Assembly: GCF_029439455.1 (NCBI RefSeq)
Contig: NZ_JAQFVG010000301.1
Coordinates: 62,001-126,000, forward strand
Reading direction: 5' to 3'
Length of the DNA stretch: 64,000 nt
From: Caballeronia sp. BR00000012568055
Lineage (GTDB): Bacteria > Pseudomonadota > Gammaproteobacteria > Burkholderiales > Burkholderiaceae
Shown: in pieces, positions 9,233 to 19,326 of the stretch
Numbering within the stretch: the first letter of the stretch is position 1
Layout: the number at the start of each line of letters is the position of its first letter
Position numbers and translations under genes: made by a program
Notes under the pieces: generated by a model
What the model was told of the DNA's origin: nothing
Database searches by the model: none
The model's input: only the letters and a program-made list of their open reading frames with translations

Positions 9233-10533
9233 GGCTGCATGGATTTCTGATCGGACAAACTGAAACGCTGCTGGCGGATGTACTCCGCTTTGCAGGCCCG
9301 GCCGACGCCGCCACCAGCCGCTTTTTCCGCGCGCATCCGAAGCTCGGGCACAGCGAGCGCGGCGTGATCGCGGAAGCGGTGTTCGCGGTGCTGCGCCGGA
9401 AAATGGAGTTTTCGCATCTCGCGGAAAGCGGCAGCGGCAATCAAGCGCGTCGTCTGGCGCTGCTCGGGCTGATGCAAACGGCCGGTCTCAACGCGCTGAA
9501 ACCCTTCGTTTCCGCCGATGAACATCAATGGCTCGCGCAGGTATCGAAGATCGATCCGGCGAGCTTGCCGGTGCGCGTGCGCACGAACCTGCCGCAGTGG
9601 ATCTATGACGCGATGGGCAAGCGCTTCCAGCCCGAAGAACTGGCGCAGCTCGCCGCCGCGCTGAACTATCCCGCGCCGCTGGATCTGCGCTCGAATCCGA
9701 TCAAGGCGGATCGCAAGGTTGTCATCAAGGCGCTGACCGAAGCGGGGATTGATGCGGGCGAAATGCCGTTCGCGCCGTTCGGCATCCGCGTGGACGGCAA
9801 GCCGGCGCTCACGCGTCTCGCGCCGTTCCAGGAAGGCTGGATCGAAGTGCAGGACGAAGGCAGCCAGCTTCTCTGCTCGCTGATGGCTCCGCGCCGTGGC
9901 GAAATGATCGTCGATTTCTGCGCGGGCGCGGGCGGCAAGACGCTGGCGCTGGGCGCGATGATGCGCTCCACCGGCCGTCTCTACGCCTTCGACGTCTCCG
10001 ATCGTCGTCTCGCCAAGCTCAAGCCGCGTCTCGCGCGCAGCGGCTTGTCGAACGTGAATCCGGTGCTGATCGACAGCGAACACGATGCCAAGATCAAGCG
10101 CCTCGCGGGCAAGATCGACCGCGTTCTGGTCGATGCACCGTGTTCCGGTCTCGGCACGCTGCGTCGCAATCCCGACCTGAAGTGGCGTCAATCGCCGGAT
10201 TCGGTCGCGGAACTCACGCCCAAGCAGTTGTCGATTCTCACCAGCGCCTCGCGTCTGGTGAAAACCGGCGGCCGTCTCGTCTACGCGACCTGCTCGATGC
10301 TGGAAGCGGAAAACGAAGGCGTCGTGAAGCAGTTCCTCGACACGCATCCGAACTTCCGCGTGGTGCCCGCGCGCGAGGTGCTGGCGGAGCAGCGTATCGA
10401 ACTGGATACGGGCGATTACCTGTCGCTGTGGCCGCACAAGCACGGCACCGACGGCTTCTTCGCCGCCGTGCTGGAACGCGTGGCCGAGCCGAAAGCAGCG
10501 AAAGAAGCAGAAGCAGAACCCGCAGCCGAGTAA
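9229..10533 (+). CDS. RsmB/NOP-family rRNA (cytosine-5)-methyltransferase
   Basis: SAM-dependent m5C methyltransferase, probably acting on 16S rRNA. After an N-terminal RNA-binding region the Rossmann domain shows the SAM motif VDFCAGAGGKTLALG, motif IV with catalytic cysteine VDAPCSGLGTLRRNPDLKW, and motif VI YATCSMLEAENEG with the second cysteine. I start it at the ATG at 9229 overlapping the purN stop, giving 434 residues; an in-frame upstream ATG at 9196 lies inside purN. The tail is Lys/Glu/Ala-rich. Whether it is RsmB itself or a paralogue cannot be told here. Confidence 0.92.
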   Translation: MRLHGFLIGQTETLLADVLRFAGPADAATSRFFRAHPKLGHSERGVIAEAVFAVLRRKMEFSHLAESGSGNQARRLALLGLMQTAGLNALKPFVSADEHQWLAQVSKIDPASLPVRVRTNLPQWIYDAMGKRFQPEELAQLAAALNYPAPLDLRSNPIKADRKVVIKALTEAGIDAGEMPFAPFGIRVDGKPALTRLAPFQEGWIEVQDEGSQLLCSLMAPRRGEMIVDFCAGAGGKTLALGAMMRSTGRLYAFDVSDRRLAKLKPRLARSGLSNVNPVLIDSEHDAKIKRLAGKIDRVLVDAPCSGLGTLRRNPDLKWRQSPDSVAELTPKQLSILTSASRLVKTGGRLVYATCSMLEAENEGVVKQFLDTHPNFRVVPAREVLAEQRIELDTGDYLSLWPHKHGTDGFFAAVLERVAEPKAAKEAEAEPAAE

Positions 10534-10553
10534 GCCGATTAAGTCGACCTGAC

Positions 10554-11918
10554 ATGCAGAACCGCTTCCTCGCCGATTCCTACTCACGGCTCGCACGCGA
10601 TTTCGGCGAGCCGGAAGTGATCTGGCAGGTTGCGGTGCTGATCGGATTGCTGATCGTCGCGTACTGGTGCGCGCGGATTCTGCGCCGAAAGCTCGACGCC
10701 CGCCGCCAGTCTTGTTTCGACGCCGTGCGTTTCGGCGCGGAAAGTCTCAACAAGGCGCTGTTTCCGCTGCTCGGCATGGTGTTCGTGAGCATCGCGCAAC
10801 TCGCGCTTGCGCCGTTCATCCACACGGCGTTTCTGCGGCTCGCGCTGGTGCCGCTGTGCGGTATCACGGTCATCTACATGATGTTTTACGTCGCGCGGCG
10901 CGTGTTCAGCCGCGGCGGCAGCGAGCACGAAGCAGGCGCGCTGCTATATCTGTTCGAAAAGCTCGTCACGGTGATCGTCTGGGTGGTGATGCTTTTCACC
11001 GTCATGGGCATTCAGGACGATGTCGTGCGTTGGATGTCCAGCGTGCGATTCAACTTCGCCAACGCGCATATGACGCTGCTGTCGCTGGCGTCGGGCGTGT
11101 TGTGGGTCTGCATCACGCTGATCGTGGCGATGTGGGCGGGCGCGGCACTCGACGATCGCCTGATGCGCGCGCGTTCGCTCGATGCAAATCTGAAAGTGGT
11201 GCTCGCCCGCGTCGCCCGCGCAGCGATGATTCTCGCAGCCATTCTCATCAGCCTGTCGATCGTCGGTATCGATATAACAGTGCTGGGCGTGTTCGGCGGC
11301 GCGCTGGGCGTGGGGCTGGGTTTCGGCTTGCAGAAGATAGCCAGCAACTACGTGTCGGGCTTCATCATTCTGCTGGACCGCTCGCTCAGGCTCGGCGACA
11401 TGATCAGCGTGGCCGGTAGCCAAGGCACCGTCACGCAGATTCGGACACGCTATACGGTCGTGCGCGGACTCGACGGCATCGAAACGTTGATTCCAAACGA
11501 AAAGCTCATCACCGATGTGGTGCAGAATCATTCGTCGTACCTGACGCGCGGCAACGCGAAAATCGCCGTACAAGTCAGTTACAAAAGCGATGTGGAACGC
11601 GCGATGCAATTGCTCGTCGAAGCTACAGAGGGCGTCGAACGCGTGTTGCAAGATCCGGCGCCCGCCGCGTTGCTCGCTAGTTTCGGCTCGGATGGCGTTA
11701 ATCTTGAGCTAAGTTTCTGGATCGAGGACGCTGCCAAAGGCACGGGCGGCGTAAGGTCGCACGTCAACCGCGCCGTTTGGCGGTTATTCTGCGAAAACGG
11801 CATTGAAATCCCCTACGCGCAACGCGAAATAAGGATTGTCGGCGGCAACGCCGAAACCCGTGCCGATTCGGTATTTACTGCCGAAAATCGCGGCGATGGT
11901 GCCGCATCAGCGGTCTGA
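10554..11918 (+). CDS. MscS-family mechanosensitive ion channel
   Basis: An inner-membrane tension-gated channel that releases solutes on hypo-osmotic shock. The 454 residues contain about five hydrophobic segments in the N-terminal half, then the pore helix and MscS signature (GGALGVGLGFGLQKIASNYVSG, in part) followed by the beta domain DMISVAGSQGTV and LIPNEKLITDVVQN. Start chosen at the ATG at 10554, 20 bases after the upstream stop; an earlier in-frame ATG would lie inside the methyltransferase gene. It is larger than E. coli MscS (286 residues), with extra N-terminal membrane segments. Confidence 0.93.
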   Translation: MQNRFLADSYSRLARDFGEPEVIWQVAVLIGLLIVAYWCARILRRKLDARRQSCFDAVRFGAESLNKALFPLLGMVFVSIAQLALAPFIHTAFLRLALVPLCGITVIYMMFYVARRVFSRGGSEHEAGALLYLFEKLVTVIVWVVMLFTVMGIQDDVVRWMSSVRFNFANAHMTLLSLASGVLWVCITLIVAMWAGAALDDRLMRARSLDANLKVVLARVARAAMILAAILISLSIVGIDITVLGVFGGALGVGLGFGLQKIASNYVSGFIILLDRSLRLGDMISVAGSQGTVTQIRTRYTVVRGLDGIETLIPNEKLITDVVQNHSSYLTRGNAKIAVQVSYKSDVERAMQLLVEATEGVERVLQDPAPAALLASFGSDGVNLELSFWIEDAAKGTGGVRSHVNRAVWRLFCENGIEIPYAQREIRIVGGNAETRADSVFTAENRGDGAASAV

Positions 11919-12036
11919 GCGTGCGGGAAAGCGCTCAATTCGCTGATTTGGCCGGTGAATCAACACCAATTCGGGACGTCAGATTTTTCTCGTTTAGGTA
12001 AGATTCAAAAAATTTCACCTTTAGGACAACGACTTG

Positions 12037-12060
12037 GAACGCATGCAGTAGAATGCGTTC
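12037..12060. promoter_or_regulatory. Inverted repeat upstream of the desaturase, overlapping a -10-like box
   Basis: GAACGCAT and ATGCGTTC form a perfect 8-base inverted repeat separated by 8 bases. A TAGAAT hexamer (12049-12054) lies across the spacer and right arm. The pair lies about 100 bases before the desaturase start in an otherwise AT-rich gap of 241 bases. Its form fits a dimeric repressor operator; the regulator is not identifiable. Confidence 0.5.
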
Positions 12061-12159
12061 GAACTCAGACGCACAGCTTTCAGGTGCCCAACAAGTCGTC
12101 CAAGGTCATTTTTGACCCGCCATTTTTTCCGAATTTCCCAGCTACACAGGTAAATTGCC

Positions 12160-13356
12160 TTGCTGAATTCATCCCTTGATTTTCTCGCCAACGGTTTGCT
12201 GAACGCTTCCTGGTGGCAGATTGTGCTCTTTACGCTGGCGATGACGCACGTCACCATCGCGGGCGTCACGATCTATCTGCACCGTTGCCAGGCGCATCGC
12301 GCGCTGGACCTGCATCCGATCGCGAGCCATTTCTTCCGCTTCTGGCTGTGGTCCACCACGGGCATGCTGACCGGCCAGTGGGCGGCAATCCATCGTAAGC
12401 ATCACGCCAAGTGCGAGACCGAAGAAGATCCGCACAGCCCGCAAACGCGCGGCATCTGGAAGGTGCTGCTCGAAGGCGCGGAGTTGTATCGCGCGGAAGC
12501 GAAGAACGAAGAAACGCTGCGCAAGTTCAGTCACGGCACGCCGAACGACTGGATGGAACGCAACATCTACACGCGTTACCCGATTCTCGGCATCAGCATC
12601 ATGATGGTGATCGACGTTGCGCTGTTCGGCATCGTCGGGCTGTCGGTGTGGGCGGTGCAGATGATCTGGATTCCGTTCTGGGCAGCAGGTGTGGTGAACG
12701 GTCTGGCGCACTGGTGGGGTTATCGCAACTTCAACTCGCCGGACGCGAGCACCAACATTTTCCCGCTCGGCATTCTGATCGGCGGTGAAGAACTGCATAA
12801 CAACCATCACACGCACGCGACGTCGGCCAAGCTGTCGAGCAAGTGGTACGAGTTCGATATCGGCTGGATGTATATCCGCATGATGTCGGCGGTCGGTCTG
12901 GCGAAGGTCAAGAAGGTCGCGCCGACGCCGAAACTCGCCGCGAGCAAGTCGGTGCTGGATCAGGACACGCTGCAAGCCGTGCTGTCGAATCGCTACGAAG
13001 TGATGGCGCGTTACGGCAAGACGTTGAAGGCCGCGTATGCACAGGAATTGGCCAAGCTGAAGGACGCCGGCGCGCGTGAGAAGTACCAACTGATGCACGG
13101 CGCGCGCAAGTGGTTCCACAAGGACGAAGACGGCCTGAACGAACCGCAGCGCAAGCAATTGCCGGAACTGTTCTCGGACAATCAGCGTCTGCGTACATTT
13201 ATCGAACTGCGCAAGGATCTGGCGGCGATGTGGGATCGTTCGAATGCATCGCGCGAAGAGTTGCTGGTGAAGCTGCAGGACTGGTGCCATCGCGCTGAAG
13301 AAAGCGGCATCAAGGCGCTGCAGGATTTCGCGATGCGATTGCGACGCTACGCCTGA
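12160..13356 (+). CDS. Membrane fatty acyl desaturase (delta-9 type)
   Basis: Introduces a double bond into acyl chains to adjust membrane fluidity, using a di-iron centre and O2. The 398 residues show all three histidine boxes: HRCQAHRAL near 43, HRKHHAK near 80 and HNNHHTHAT near 225, with hydrophobic pairs around them. The C-terminal 130 residues are a charged helical extension (many Lys/Glu/Arg) beyond the catalytic domain. The start is a TTG, with AGG about 9 bases upstream; no in-frame ATG occurs before conserved sequence. A terminator follows at 13393. Confidence 0.92.
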   Translation: MLNSSLDFLANGLLNASWWQIVLFTLAMTHVTIAGVTIYLHRCQAHRALDLHPIASHFFRFWLWSTTGMLTGQWAAIHRKHHAKCETEEDPHSPQTRGIWKVLLEGAELYRAEAKNEETLRKFSHGTPNDWMERNIYTRYPILGISIMMVIDVALFGIVGLSVWAVQMIWIPFWAAGVVNGLAHWWGYRNFNSPDASTNIFPLGILIGGEELHNNHHTHATSAKLSSKWYEFDIGWMYIRMMSAVGLAKVKKVAPTPKLAASKSVLDQDTLQAVLSNRYEVMARYGKTLKAAYAQELAKLKDAGAREKYQLMHGARKWFHKDEDGLNEPQRKQLPELFSDNQRLRTFIELRKDLAAMWDRSNASREELLVKLQDWCHRAEESGIKALQDFAMRLRRYA

Positions 13357-13392
13357 CGCGCGTAATCCGTTAAAATTTGATGACGTCACAAG

Positions 13393-13420
13393 ACCCCGCT
13401 CTGGCGGGGTTTTTGTTTTT
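13393..13420 (+). terminator. Intrinsic terminator after the desaturase
   Basis: ACCCCGC and GCGGGGT pair across a TCTG loop and are followed by TTTTGTTTTT, a classic rho-independent terminator 37 bases after the desaturase stop and before nadA. Confidence 0.9.
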
Positions 13421-13473
13421 GTGCGGCCGATTTCGCGTTTCGTTGGAATGACTTAAAAGCTGGGGACAGGGAC

Positions 13474-14601
13474 ATGGAAGCGATCAGGAGCGTCGAGTAC
13501 GACCGGCCGCAAGGCCTGACGTGCGGAGTGGGCGAGGCGTGGGCGAGGGTGCCCGATGCGCCATCGCTCGAACGCAAGCGCGAATTGAAGGAACGCATTC
13601 GCGCGCTGCTGAAGCGCGAAGAGGCGGTGCTGGTCGCGCATTACTACGTCGATGCCGAACTGCAGGAACTCGCCGATGAAACCGGCGGCTGCGTCGCCGA
13701 TTCGCTCGAAATGGCGCGTTTCGGGCGCGATCACGCAGCGAAGACGCTGGTGGTCGCGGGCGTGCGCTTTATGGGCGAGACATCGAAGATTCTGAGTCCG
13801 CACAAGCGCGTGCTGATGCCCGATCTCGATGCTACCTGTTCGCTCGATCTCGGCTGTCCCGTCGATGAATTCTCCGCGTTCTGCGATCAGCATCCGGATC
13901 GCACGGTCGTCGTGTATGCGAACACGAGCGCGGCGGTGAAGGCGCGCGCGGACTGGATGGTGACATCGTCGATCGGTCTGGAAATCGTGGCTGATCTGCA
14001 TGCGCGCGGCGAGAAGATTCTGTGGGCGCCGGATCGGCATCTGGGCGGCTACATTCAGAAGAAGACCGGCGCGGACATGCTGATGTGGCAAGGCTCGTGT
14101 CTCGTGCATGACGAGTTCAAGGGCATCGAACTGGATTTGCTGCGTAACGAATATCCGGATGCCAAGATTCTCGTGCATCCGGAGTCGCCGGAAGGCGTGG
14201 TGCAATTGGCCGATGTGGTCGGCTCGACCACGCAATTGATCGATGCCGCCGTGAAGCTCGATGCCAAGCGTTTTATCGTCGCGACGGATTTGGGCATTTT
14301 GCACAAGATGCGGCTCGCCGCGCCCGGCAAGACGTTTATCGAAGCGCCGACCGCCGGCAACAGCGCGACGTGCAAAAGCTGCGCGCATTGCCCGTGGATG
14401 GCGATGAACGGCCTCGCCAATCTCGCCGACGTGCTCGAACGCGGCCACAACGAGATCCACGTCGATCCGCAGATCGGCGAGCGTGCGCGCTTGCCGATCG
14501 ATCGTATGCTGGACTTCGCCGCGCGTCACAAGAAGCGCGTGCAGGCGAGCGGCGATCTGGCGAAGGACACCAGACTATTTTCGAACGTAGGAGCCGCGTA
14601 A
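13474..14601 (+). CDS. nadA: Quinolinate synthase
   Basis: Condenses iminoaspartate (from NadB) with dihydroxyacetone phosphate to quinolinate, first part of NAD de novo synthesis. The 375 residues carry the cysteines expected for the oxygen-sensitive [4Fe-4S] cluster: C122 in [12 protein letters not shown]209 in [11 protein letters not shown], and a cluster at C300/C303/C306 ([12 protein letters not shown]). The N-terminus has [28 protein letters not shown] stretch just before the ATG serves as ribosome site. The stop overlaps the nadC start by one base (TAATG). Confidence 0.97.
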   Translation: MEAIRSVEYDRPQGLTCGVGEAWARVPDAPSLERKRELKERIRALLKREEAVLVAHYYVDAELQELADETGGCVADSLEMARFGRDHAAKTLVVAGVRFMGETSKILSPHKRVLMPDLDATCSLDLGCPVDEFSAFCDQHPDRTVVVYANTSAAVKARADWMVTSSIGLEIVADLHARGEKILWAPDRHLGGYIQKKTGADMLMWQGSCLVHDEFKGIELDLLRNEYPDAKILVHPESPEGVVQLADVVGSTTQLIDAAVKLDAKRFIVATDLGILHKMRLAAPGKTFIEAPTAGNSATCKSCAHCPWMAMNGLANLADVLERGHNEIHVDPQIGERARLPIDRMLDFAARHKKRVQASGDLAKDTRLFSNVGAA

Positions 14602-15464
14602 TGTCCCTGTTCGAAGAAATCCGCGCGCAATACGGCGAAGCGTTCGATGCGGCGCTCGCCCGCAATGTCGTCGATGCGCGCGAAGAAGACGTCGGCACCG
14701 GCGATCACACCGGGCGTCTGGTGCCGGCTGAGGCGCATCGCACGGCGCGGATTATCGTGCGTGAGGATGCGGTTCTGTGCGGCGCGCCGTGGTTCGATGA
14801 AGTGATGCGCCGTGTCGATCCGTCGATCGAAGTCGAATGGCAATACGCGGAAGGCGCGCGCATGACGGCGAATACGCCCGTTGTGTTGCTGCATGGTCCG
14901 GCGCGTTCGCTGCTCACCGCCGAGCGCAACGGCCTTAACTTTCTGCAATTGCTTTCGGGCGTGGCGACCTCGACGCGCCGTTATGTCGATACGATCGAAG
15001 GCACTAAAGCGCGCATTCTCGATACGCGCAAGACGCTTCCCGGCTTGCGGCTCGCGCAGAAGTACGCAGTGCGCGTGGGCGGTGGCGCGAACCAGCGGCT
15101 CGCACTGTACGACGGCATTCTGATCAAGGAGAACCACATCGCGGCTGCGGGCGGTGTGGGCGCGGCGATGGATGCGGCCATCGCGCTCAATTCGGGCGTG
15201 CCGATTCAAATCGAAGTGGAAACGCTGGAGCAACTGGAAACCGCGCTGGCGCATCGCGCGGAATCGATTCTGCTCGACAACTTCACGCTCGATGCCATGC
15301 GCGATGCCGTGCGCATCACCGCTGGCCGCGCATTGCTCGAAGTTTCGGGCGGCGTGAACTTCGACACGGTCCGCGCGATTGCCGAAACCGGCGTGGACCG
15401 CATCTCGATCGGCGCGCTGACGAAGGACGTCCGCGCCACCGATTTTTCGATGCGGCTGATCTAA
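14601..15464 (+). CDS. nadC: Nicotinate-nucleotide pyrophosphorylase (carboxylating)
   Basis: Converts quinolinate and PRPP to nicotinate mononucleotide. The 287 residues include [15 protein letters not shown], the substrate-binding [19 protein letters not shown] stretch and the phosphate-binding C-terminal [25 protein letters not shown] start it at the ATG overlapping the nadA stop (14601) rather than at the in-frame ATG inside nadA. Its 3' end overlaps the convergent nadB stop by four bases, so all three NAD genes are packed without spacers. Confidence 0.97.
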   Translation: MSLFEEIRAQYGEAFDAALARNVVDAREEDVGTGDHTGRLVPAEAHRTARIIVREDAVLCGAPWFDEVMRRVDPSIEVEWQYAEGARMTANTPVVLLHGPARSLLTAERNGLNFLQLLSGVATSTRRYVDTIEGTKARILDTRKTLPGLRLAQKYAVRVGGGANQRLALYDGILIKENHIAAAGGVGAAMDAAIALNSGVPIQIEVETLEQLETALAHRAESILLDNFTLDAMRDAVRITAGRALLEVSGGVNFDTVRAIAETGVDRISIGALTKDVRATDFSMRLI

Positions 15465-17059
15465 ACGCTTCTTCGACGCGCAGCCGGCGGCATCAGCACC
15501 GTCGGCAGCGCTTTCGGCAAACTATCCGGCCAGTCGCGGCTGAAATGCAGCCCGCGACTCTCGCGCCGCGAGCACGCGCTTTCCACGATCAGCGACGCCA
15601 CATCGACCAGATTGCGCAGTTCCAGCAGATCGCGGCTTACTTTGAAATTCGCGTAATACTCGTGGATTTCGTCACGCAGCAGCGCAATCCGATGCTGCGC
15701 GCGCGCCAGTCGCTTGTCCGTCCGCACGATGCCCACGTAATTCCACATCAGCCGGCGCAACTCGTCCCAGTTGTGCGCGACCACGACTTCCTCGTCGGGA
15801 TCGGAGACGCGGCTCTCGTCCCAATCCGGCAGTTCGGCATGACAGCCCTTCGAGTATCCGTCCGCTTCGATCGCCTGCGCCGCCGCGCGCCCGATCACCA
15901 GACATTCGAGCAGCGAATTGCTCGCCAGCCGATTCGCGCCGTGCAAGCCCGTGTAAGAGGTCTCGCCGACCGCATACAAGCCCGCGCGATCTGTCCGCCC
16001 CGCGAGATCCGTGATGACGCCGCCGCACGTGTAATGCGCGGCGGGCACGACCGGAATCGGCTCTTTGGCGATATCGATGCCGAATTCCTGGCAACGCGCG
16101 AGGATCGTCGGGAAATGCTCTTCGAGGAACGCGCGCGGCTGATGGCTGATGTCCAGATACACGCAATCGATACCGCGCTTCTTGATCTCGAAGTCGATCG
16201 CCCGCGCGACGATATCGCGTGGCGCGAGTTCGGCGCGTTCGTCGTGGGCGGGCATAAAACGCGTGCCATCGGGCAGACGCAGCACGCCGCCTTCGCCGCG
16301 CACGGCTTCGGAAATCAGGAACGACTTCGCGTACGGATGGAACAGGCAGGTCGGATGGAACTGGATGAACTCCATGTTCGCAACGCGGCAGCCCGCGCGC
16401 CAGGCCATCGCGATGCCATCGCCGGTCGCGGTGTCGGGGTTGGTCGTGTAGAGATAGACCTTGCCTGCGCCACCCGTCGCGAGCACGGTATGCGGCGCTT
16501 GAATGGTCACCGTGCGGCCCGAATTCACATCGAACGCATAAAGCCCGTGACAGCGATGCCCCGGCAACCCGAGCCGATCCGACGTAATCAGATCGATCGC
16601 ATAGTGATCCTCGAGCACGGTGATATTCGGATGCCGGCGCACGCGCTCGGCCAGCGTCGTGACAACGGCGTGTCCTGTCGCATCCGCCGCATGAATGATC
16701 CGCCGATGGCTATGTCCGCCTTCGCGCGTCAGATGGAAGCCGAGTTCGGCGGCAGAATCGCGCGTGAAGGGCACGCCTTCGTCGATCAGCCATTCGATCG
16801 CCGCGCGCCCGTTCTCGACGATAAACCGCGTCGCGGCTTCATCGCATAATCCGCCGCCCGCGATCAGCGTATCGCTCACGTGATTGTCGATGCTGTCCGA
16901 CGAGTCCAGCACCGCCGCGATGCCGCCTTGCGCCCAATCGCTCGCGCCGACGCTCGCCGCGCGCTTGGCGAGAATCACAACGCGCCGCGTCTCCGCCAGA
17001 TTCAACGCGACGCTCAAGCCCGCAAGCCCGCTCCCTACGATCGCAACATCGAAGTTCAT
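15461..17059 (-). CDS. nadB: L-aspartate oxidase
   Basis: FAD enzyme oxidising aspartate to iminoaspartate for NadA. The 532 residues begin with the dinucleotide fold [19 protein letters not shown] and show the succinate-dehydrogenase-like blocks [32 protein letters not shown] and [11 protein letters not shown]; the helical C-terminal domain follows. It lies on the strand opposite to nadA-nadC and converges on them, so it must have its own promoter in the 17060-17258 gap. Confidence 0.97.
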   Translation of the reverse strand: MNFDVAIVGSGLAGLSVALNLAETRRVVILAKRAASVGASDWAQGGIAAVLDSSDSIDNHVSDTLIAGGGLCDEAATRFIVENGRAAIEWLIDEGVPFTRDSAAELGFHLTREGGHSHRRIIHAADATGHAVVTTLAERVRRHPNITVLEDHYAIDLITSDRLGLPGHRCHGLYAFDVNSGRTVTIQAPHTVLATGGAGKVYLYTTNPDTATGDGIAMAWRAGCRVANMEFIQFHPTCLFHPYAKSFLISEAVRGEGGVLRLPDGTRFMPAHDERAELAPRDIVARAIDFEIKKRGIDCVYLDISHQPRAFLEEHFPTILARCQEFGIDIAKEPIPVVPAAHYTCGGVITDLAGRTDRAGLYAVGETSYTGLHGANRLASNSLLECLVIGRAAAQAIEADGYSKGCHAELPDWDESRVSDPDEEVVVAHNWDELRRLMWNYVGIVRTDKRLARAQHRIALLRDEIHEYYANFKVSRDLLELRNLVDVASLIVESACSRRESRGLHFSRDWPDSLPKALPTVLMPPAARRRSV

Positions 17060-17184
17060 GCCGCCGTTTCTCCGTCCGTGTGTTTCTTATTTCGAGATAG
17101 CCGGCAAGCATAACGCGCGTGAACATCGCGTGACAGGAAAAACCCCCGCACGATCGTGTGCAAAGCGTGGGAAAAGCGCGCGCA

Positions 17185-17219
17185 AAAACAAAAAGCCCCG
17201 CGCGAGGCGGGGCTTTTTG
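17185..17219 (-). terminator. Terminator of the rpmB-rpmG transcript
   Basis: GCCCCGC (17195-17201) and GCGGGGC (17207-17213) form a stem flanked by A and T runs, so it could act in both directions. On the minus strand it closes the rpmB-rpmG transcript about 45 bases after rpmG and insulates nadB. Confidence 0.88.
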
Positions 17220-17258
17220 CGTCTTCTTGCTGAACTACAGGCACTCAATAATCAAGAT

Positions 17259-17426
17259 TTACTTGATCTTGGTTTCCTTGTAGTCAACATGCTTGCGGGC
17301 GACCGGATCAAATTTCTTGATCAGCATCTTTTCCGGCATGTTGCGCTTGTTCTTGGTGGTCGTATAGAAGTGACCCGTGCCTGCGGTCGACTCCAGCTTG
17401 ATCTTGTCGCGTGCGCCTTTGGCCAT
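17259..17426 (-). CDS. rpmG: 50S ribosomal protein L33
   Basis: A 55-residue basic protein of the large subunit near the E site. It starts [12 protein letters not shown] and ends VDYKETKIK with the family block [21 protein letters not shown]. There are no CxxC pairs, so this is the zinc-free (C-minus) form. The GGAGCAC before the ATG supplies a ribosome site. Cotranscribed with rpmB, 11 bases upstream. Confidence 0.97.
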   Translation of the reverse strand: MAKGARDKIKLESTAGTGHFYTTTKNKRNMPEKMLIKKFDPVARKHVDYKETKIK

Positions 17427-17437
17427 GTGCGTGCTCC

Positions 17438-17671
17438 TTAGATTTCACCGCGTGCGCGCAGGTCTGCGAGCACGGCGTCAATACCGTTCTTGTCGATCAG
17501 GCGCAGCCCGGCGTTCGAAACGCGCAGACGCACCCAGCGATTTTCGCTTTCAACGAAGAAACGGCGGTTCTGCAGATTCGGCAGGAAACGACGCTTGGTC
17601 TTGTTGTTTGCGTGGGAAACGTTGTTGCCCGACATCGGGCCTTTCCCAGTAACTTGGCATACGCGTGCCAT
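17438..17671 (-). CDS. rpmB: 50S ribosomal protein L28
   Basis: A 77-residue large-subunit protein with the family start [12 protein letters not shown] and block [13 protein letters not shown]. Only one cysteine, so it is the zinc-free form like its partner L33. The order rpmB-rpmG is conserved in proteobacteria. A good sigma-70 promoter lies about 155 bases upstream, implying a long 5' leader of roughly 145 bases in which I see no obvious structure. Confidence 0.97.
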   Translation of the reverse strand: MARVCQVTGKGPMSGNNVSHANNKTKRRFLPNLQNRRFFVESENRWVRLRVSNAGLRLIDKNGIDAVLADLRARGEI

Positions 17672-17825
17672 ACGACACTCCTAAAGCATGTTGAGTCTGA
17701 AGCCGCACGCTCAAAATAATTTCGATGCCTCAATTCGCCGATTGCCCATCGGTGATTGGCAGCACGGTTATGCCAATGAGGACTGCGTGGACCCAGAACT
17801 GGTGGGTTGAGAAAAGCAAACGAGG

Positions 17826-17855
17826 ATTCTAGCAGGAAAAACGCTGCATTATCAA
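17826..17855 (-). promoter_or_regulatory. Sigma-70 promoter for rpmB-rpmG
   Basis: On the minus strand TTGATA (17850-17855) and TAGAAT (17826-17831) are separated by 18 bases. Both hexamers match consensus at 4 to 5 of 6 positions, and the position upstream of the ribosomal pair supports the call. Confidence 0.6.
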
Positions 17856-17890
17856 TCCTTTTTGGTCTTGTTCCTACTGACTGCGGCCCT

Positions 17891-18637
17891 TTACAGCAAG
17901 CCCCTCCGCGCGAACGAACACACCTCGTTATAGGCCACGACAATGTGATCCAGCAATCTCACGTCGATAACCGCGAGCGTGTCCTGAATCGACTTGGTCA
18001 GTGCGCGGTCGCTTGCGCTCGGTTCGACGCCGCCGGAAGGGTGATTGTGCGCCACGATCACGCCGACCGCGTTGACCGCCAGCGCGTGACGGGCGATTTC
18101 CTGCGGGAACACGGGCACGCGCGTGATCGTGCCCTGCGCCTCGTCGCGGACATCGATTAACTGGTGGCGCGCATCCAGATACAGTCCGACGAATACCTCG
18201 CGGTTCAGCGCGCCGATCCTGAAGCGCAAAAAATCCTCGACCGCGCCGGGCGAATTGAGCAGCGGCGCTTCGCGCGCCTTTTCCGTCAAGGCGCGGCGGC
18301 AGAGTTCGGTCACGGCAAGCAAAGTCGCCGCTCGCGCCTCGCCGACGCCGCGCTCGCTCTGCAACGCATTCGCCGATGCATCCAGCAGGCGGCGCAGCGA
18401 GCCGAAGCGCTTCAGCAGCGAATTCGCGACATCCACCGCCGTTGCGCCTGCGACGCCCGTGCGCAGGAAAACTGCCAGCAGTTCCGCATCCGACAGCGCC
18501 GCCGCGCCGAGTTTGAGCAGCCGTTCGCGCGGGCGTTCGGCGTGATTCCAGTTCGAAATCGGTACGACAGGAGCGTCAGGTTCCGGCGACGGTGTGTCGT
18601 TGGAACCGAAAGCGAGCAGGCGCAATTCAACGTTCAT
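17891..18637 (-). CDS. radC: RadC-family JAB/MPN domain protein
   Basis: The 248 residues combine an N-terminal helix-hairpin-helix-like region (LSDAELLAVFLRTG, GVGEARAATLLAV) with a C-terminal JAMM fold whose zinc ligands are visible: H197, H199 (HNHPSGG) and D210. RadC was named for DNA repair but its biochemical role is still unsettled. AGGAG eight bases before the ATG supports the start. It is a single gene, divergent from fkpB. Confidence 0.93.
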   Translation of the reverse strand: MNVELRLLAFGSNDTPSPEPDAPVVPISNWNHAERPRERLLKLGAAALSDAELLAVFLRTGVAGATAVDVANSLLKRFGSLRRLLDASANALQSERGVGEARAATLLAVTELCRRALTEKAREAPLLNSPGAVEDFLRFRIGALNREVFVGLYLDARHQLIDVRDEAQGTITRVPVFPQEIARHALAVNAVGVIVAHNHPSGGVEPSASDRALTKSIQDTLAVIDVRLLDHIVVAYNEVCSFARRGLL

Positions 18638-18867
18638 CGCGCGCTCCTGTGAACTTTTGTCGCGCGATGCGGGAATCTGGCACCCATTCCACGTAACGCG
18701 ACACTTCGCAACTGTGTCTTACAATAGCGGTTTGGCGTCCGGCCCGGATCGGGACCACGGGCGCTGCGCGGTGCGCTGCATCCTGCCAGCTGGCCGCCCC
18801 GTAAAGCACGTATCGCGCATCGCAATTACGCTTTGCGTTTCCGACTGAACCGCCACATCCAATACTC

Positions 18868-19323
18868 ATGAGCATCATCGATATCTCCGAGGTGAAACCC
18901 GGTTCGCACGTCACGCTTCATTACCGGCTCGCACTTGCCGATGGTGCCGACATCGTCAATACGTTCGCCGATAAGCCCGCGACGCTCCTGCTCGGCGCGG
19001 GCCAACTGGCCCCGCCGCTGGAAGAAATTTTGCTCGGTTTGAAGGTCGGCCACCATTCGACCTTTCGGCTAATGCCCGACCAGGCGTTTGGTCCGCGCAA
19101 CCCGGAACTGGTGCAGCGCGTGTCGCTGGCGACGCTGCACGAAAACAGCATGATCGGCGAGGATTTTTCTCCCGGCGATCTCGTCGAATTCAACGCGCCC
19201 AACGGCGGGCGCTATGCGGGCGTGCTGAAGGAAGTTGGCGAAACGTCCGCGCTTTTCGACTTTAATCATCCGCTTGCCGGCCAGGCACTGGCCTTCGAAG
19301 TGAAAATCATCGGAATTCTGTGA
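18868..19323 (+). CDS. fkpB: FKBP-type peptidyl-prolyl isomerase (SlpA/FkpB type)
   Basis: A cytosolic proline isomerase/chaperone of the SlyD-SlpA group, 151 residues. Features: VTLHYRLALADGADIVNTF at 12-30 (FKBP start) and the LGAGQLAPPLEEILLGLKVG block, followed by an insert-in-flap region and DFNHPLAGQALAFEVKI. It lacks the His-rich tail of SlyD, favouring SlpA/FkpB. It precedes ispH by three bases, the same pairing as fkpB-ispH in E. coli. Confidence 0.95.
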   Translation: MSIIDISEVKPGSHVTLHYRLALADGADIVNTFADKPATLLLGAGQLAPPLEEILLGLKVGHHSTFRLMPDQAFGPRNPELVQRVSLATLHENSMIGEDFSPGDLVEFNAPNGGRYAGVLKEVGETSALFDFNHPLAGQALAFEVKIIGIL

Positions 19324-19326
19324 GCC

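Noticed and set aside
13380-13388. TGACGTCA palindrome before the desaturase terminator
   Set aside because: Eight bases, located downstream of a gene; likely chance.
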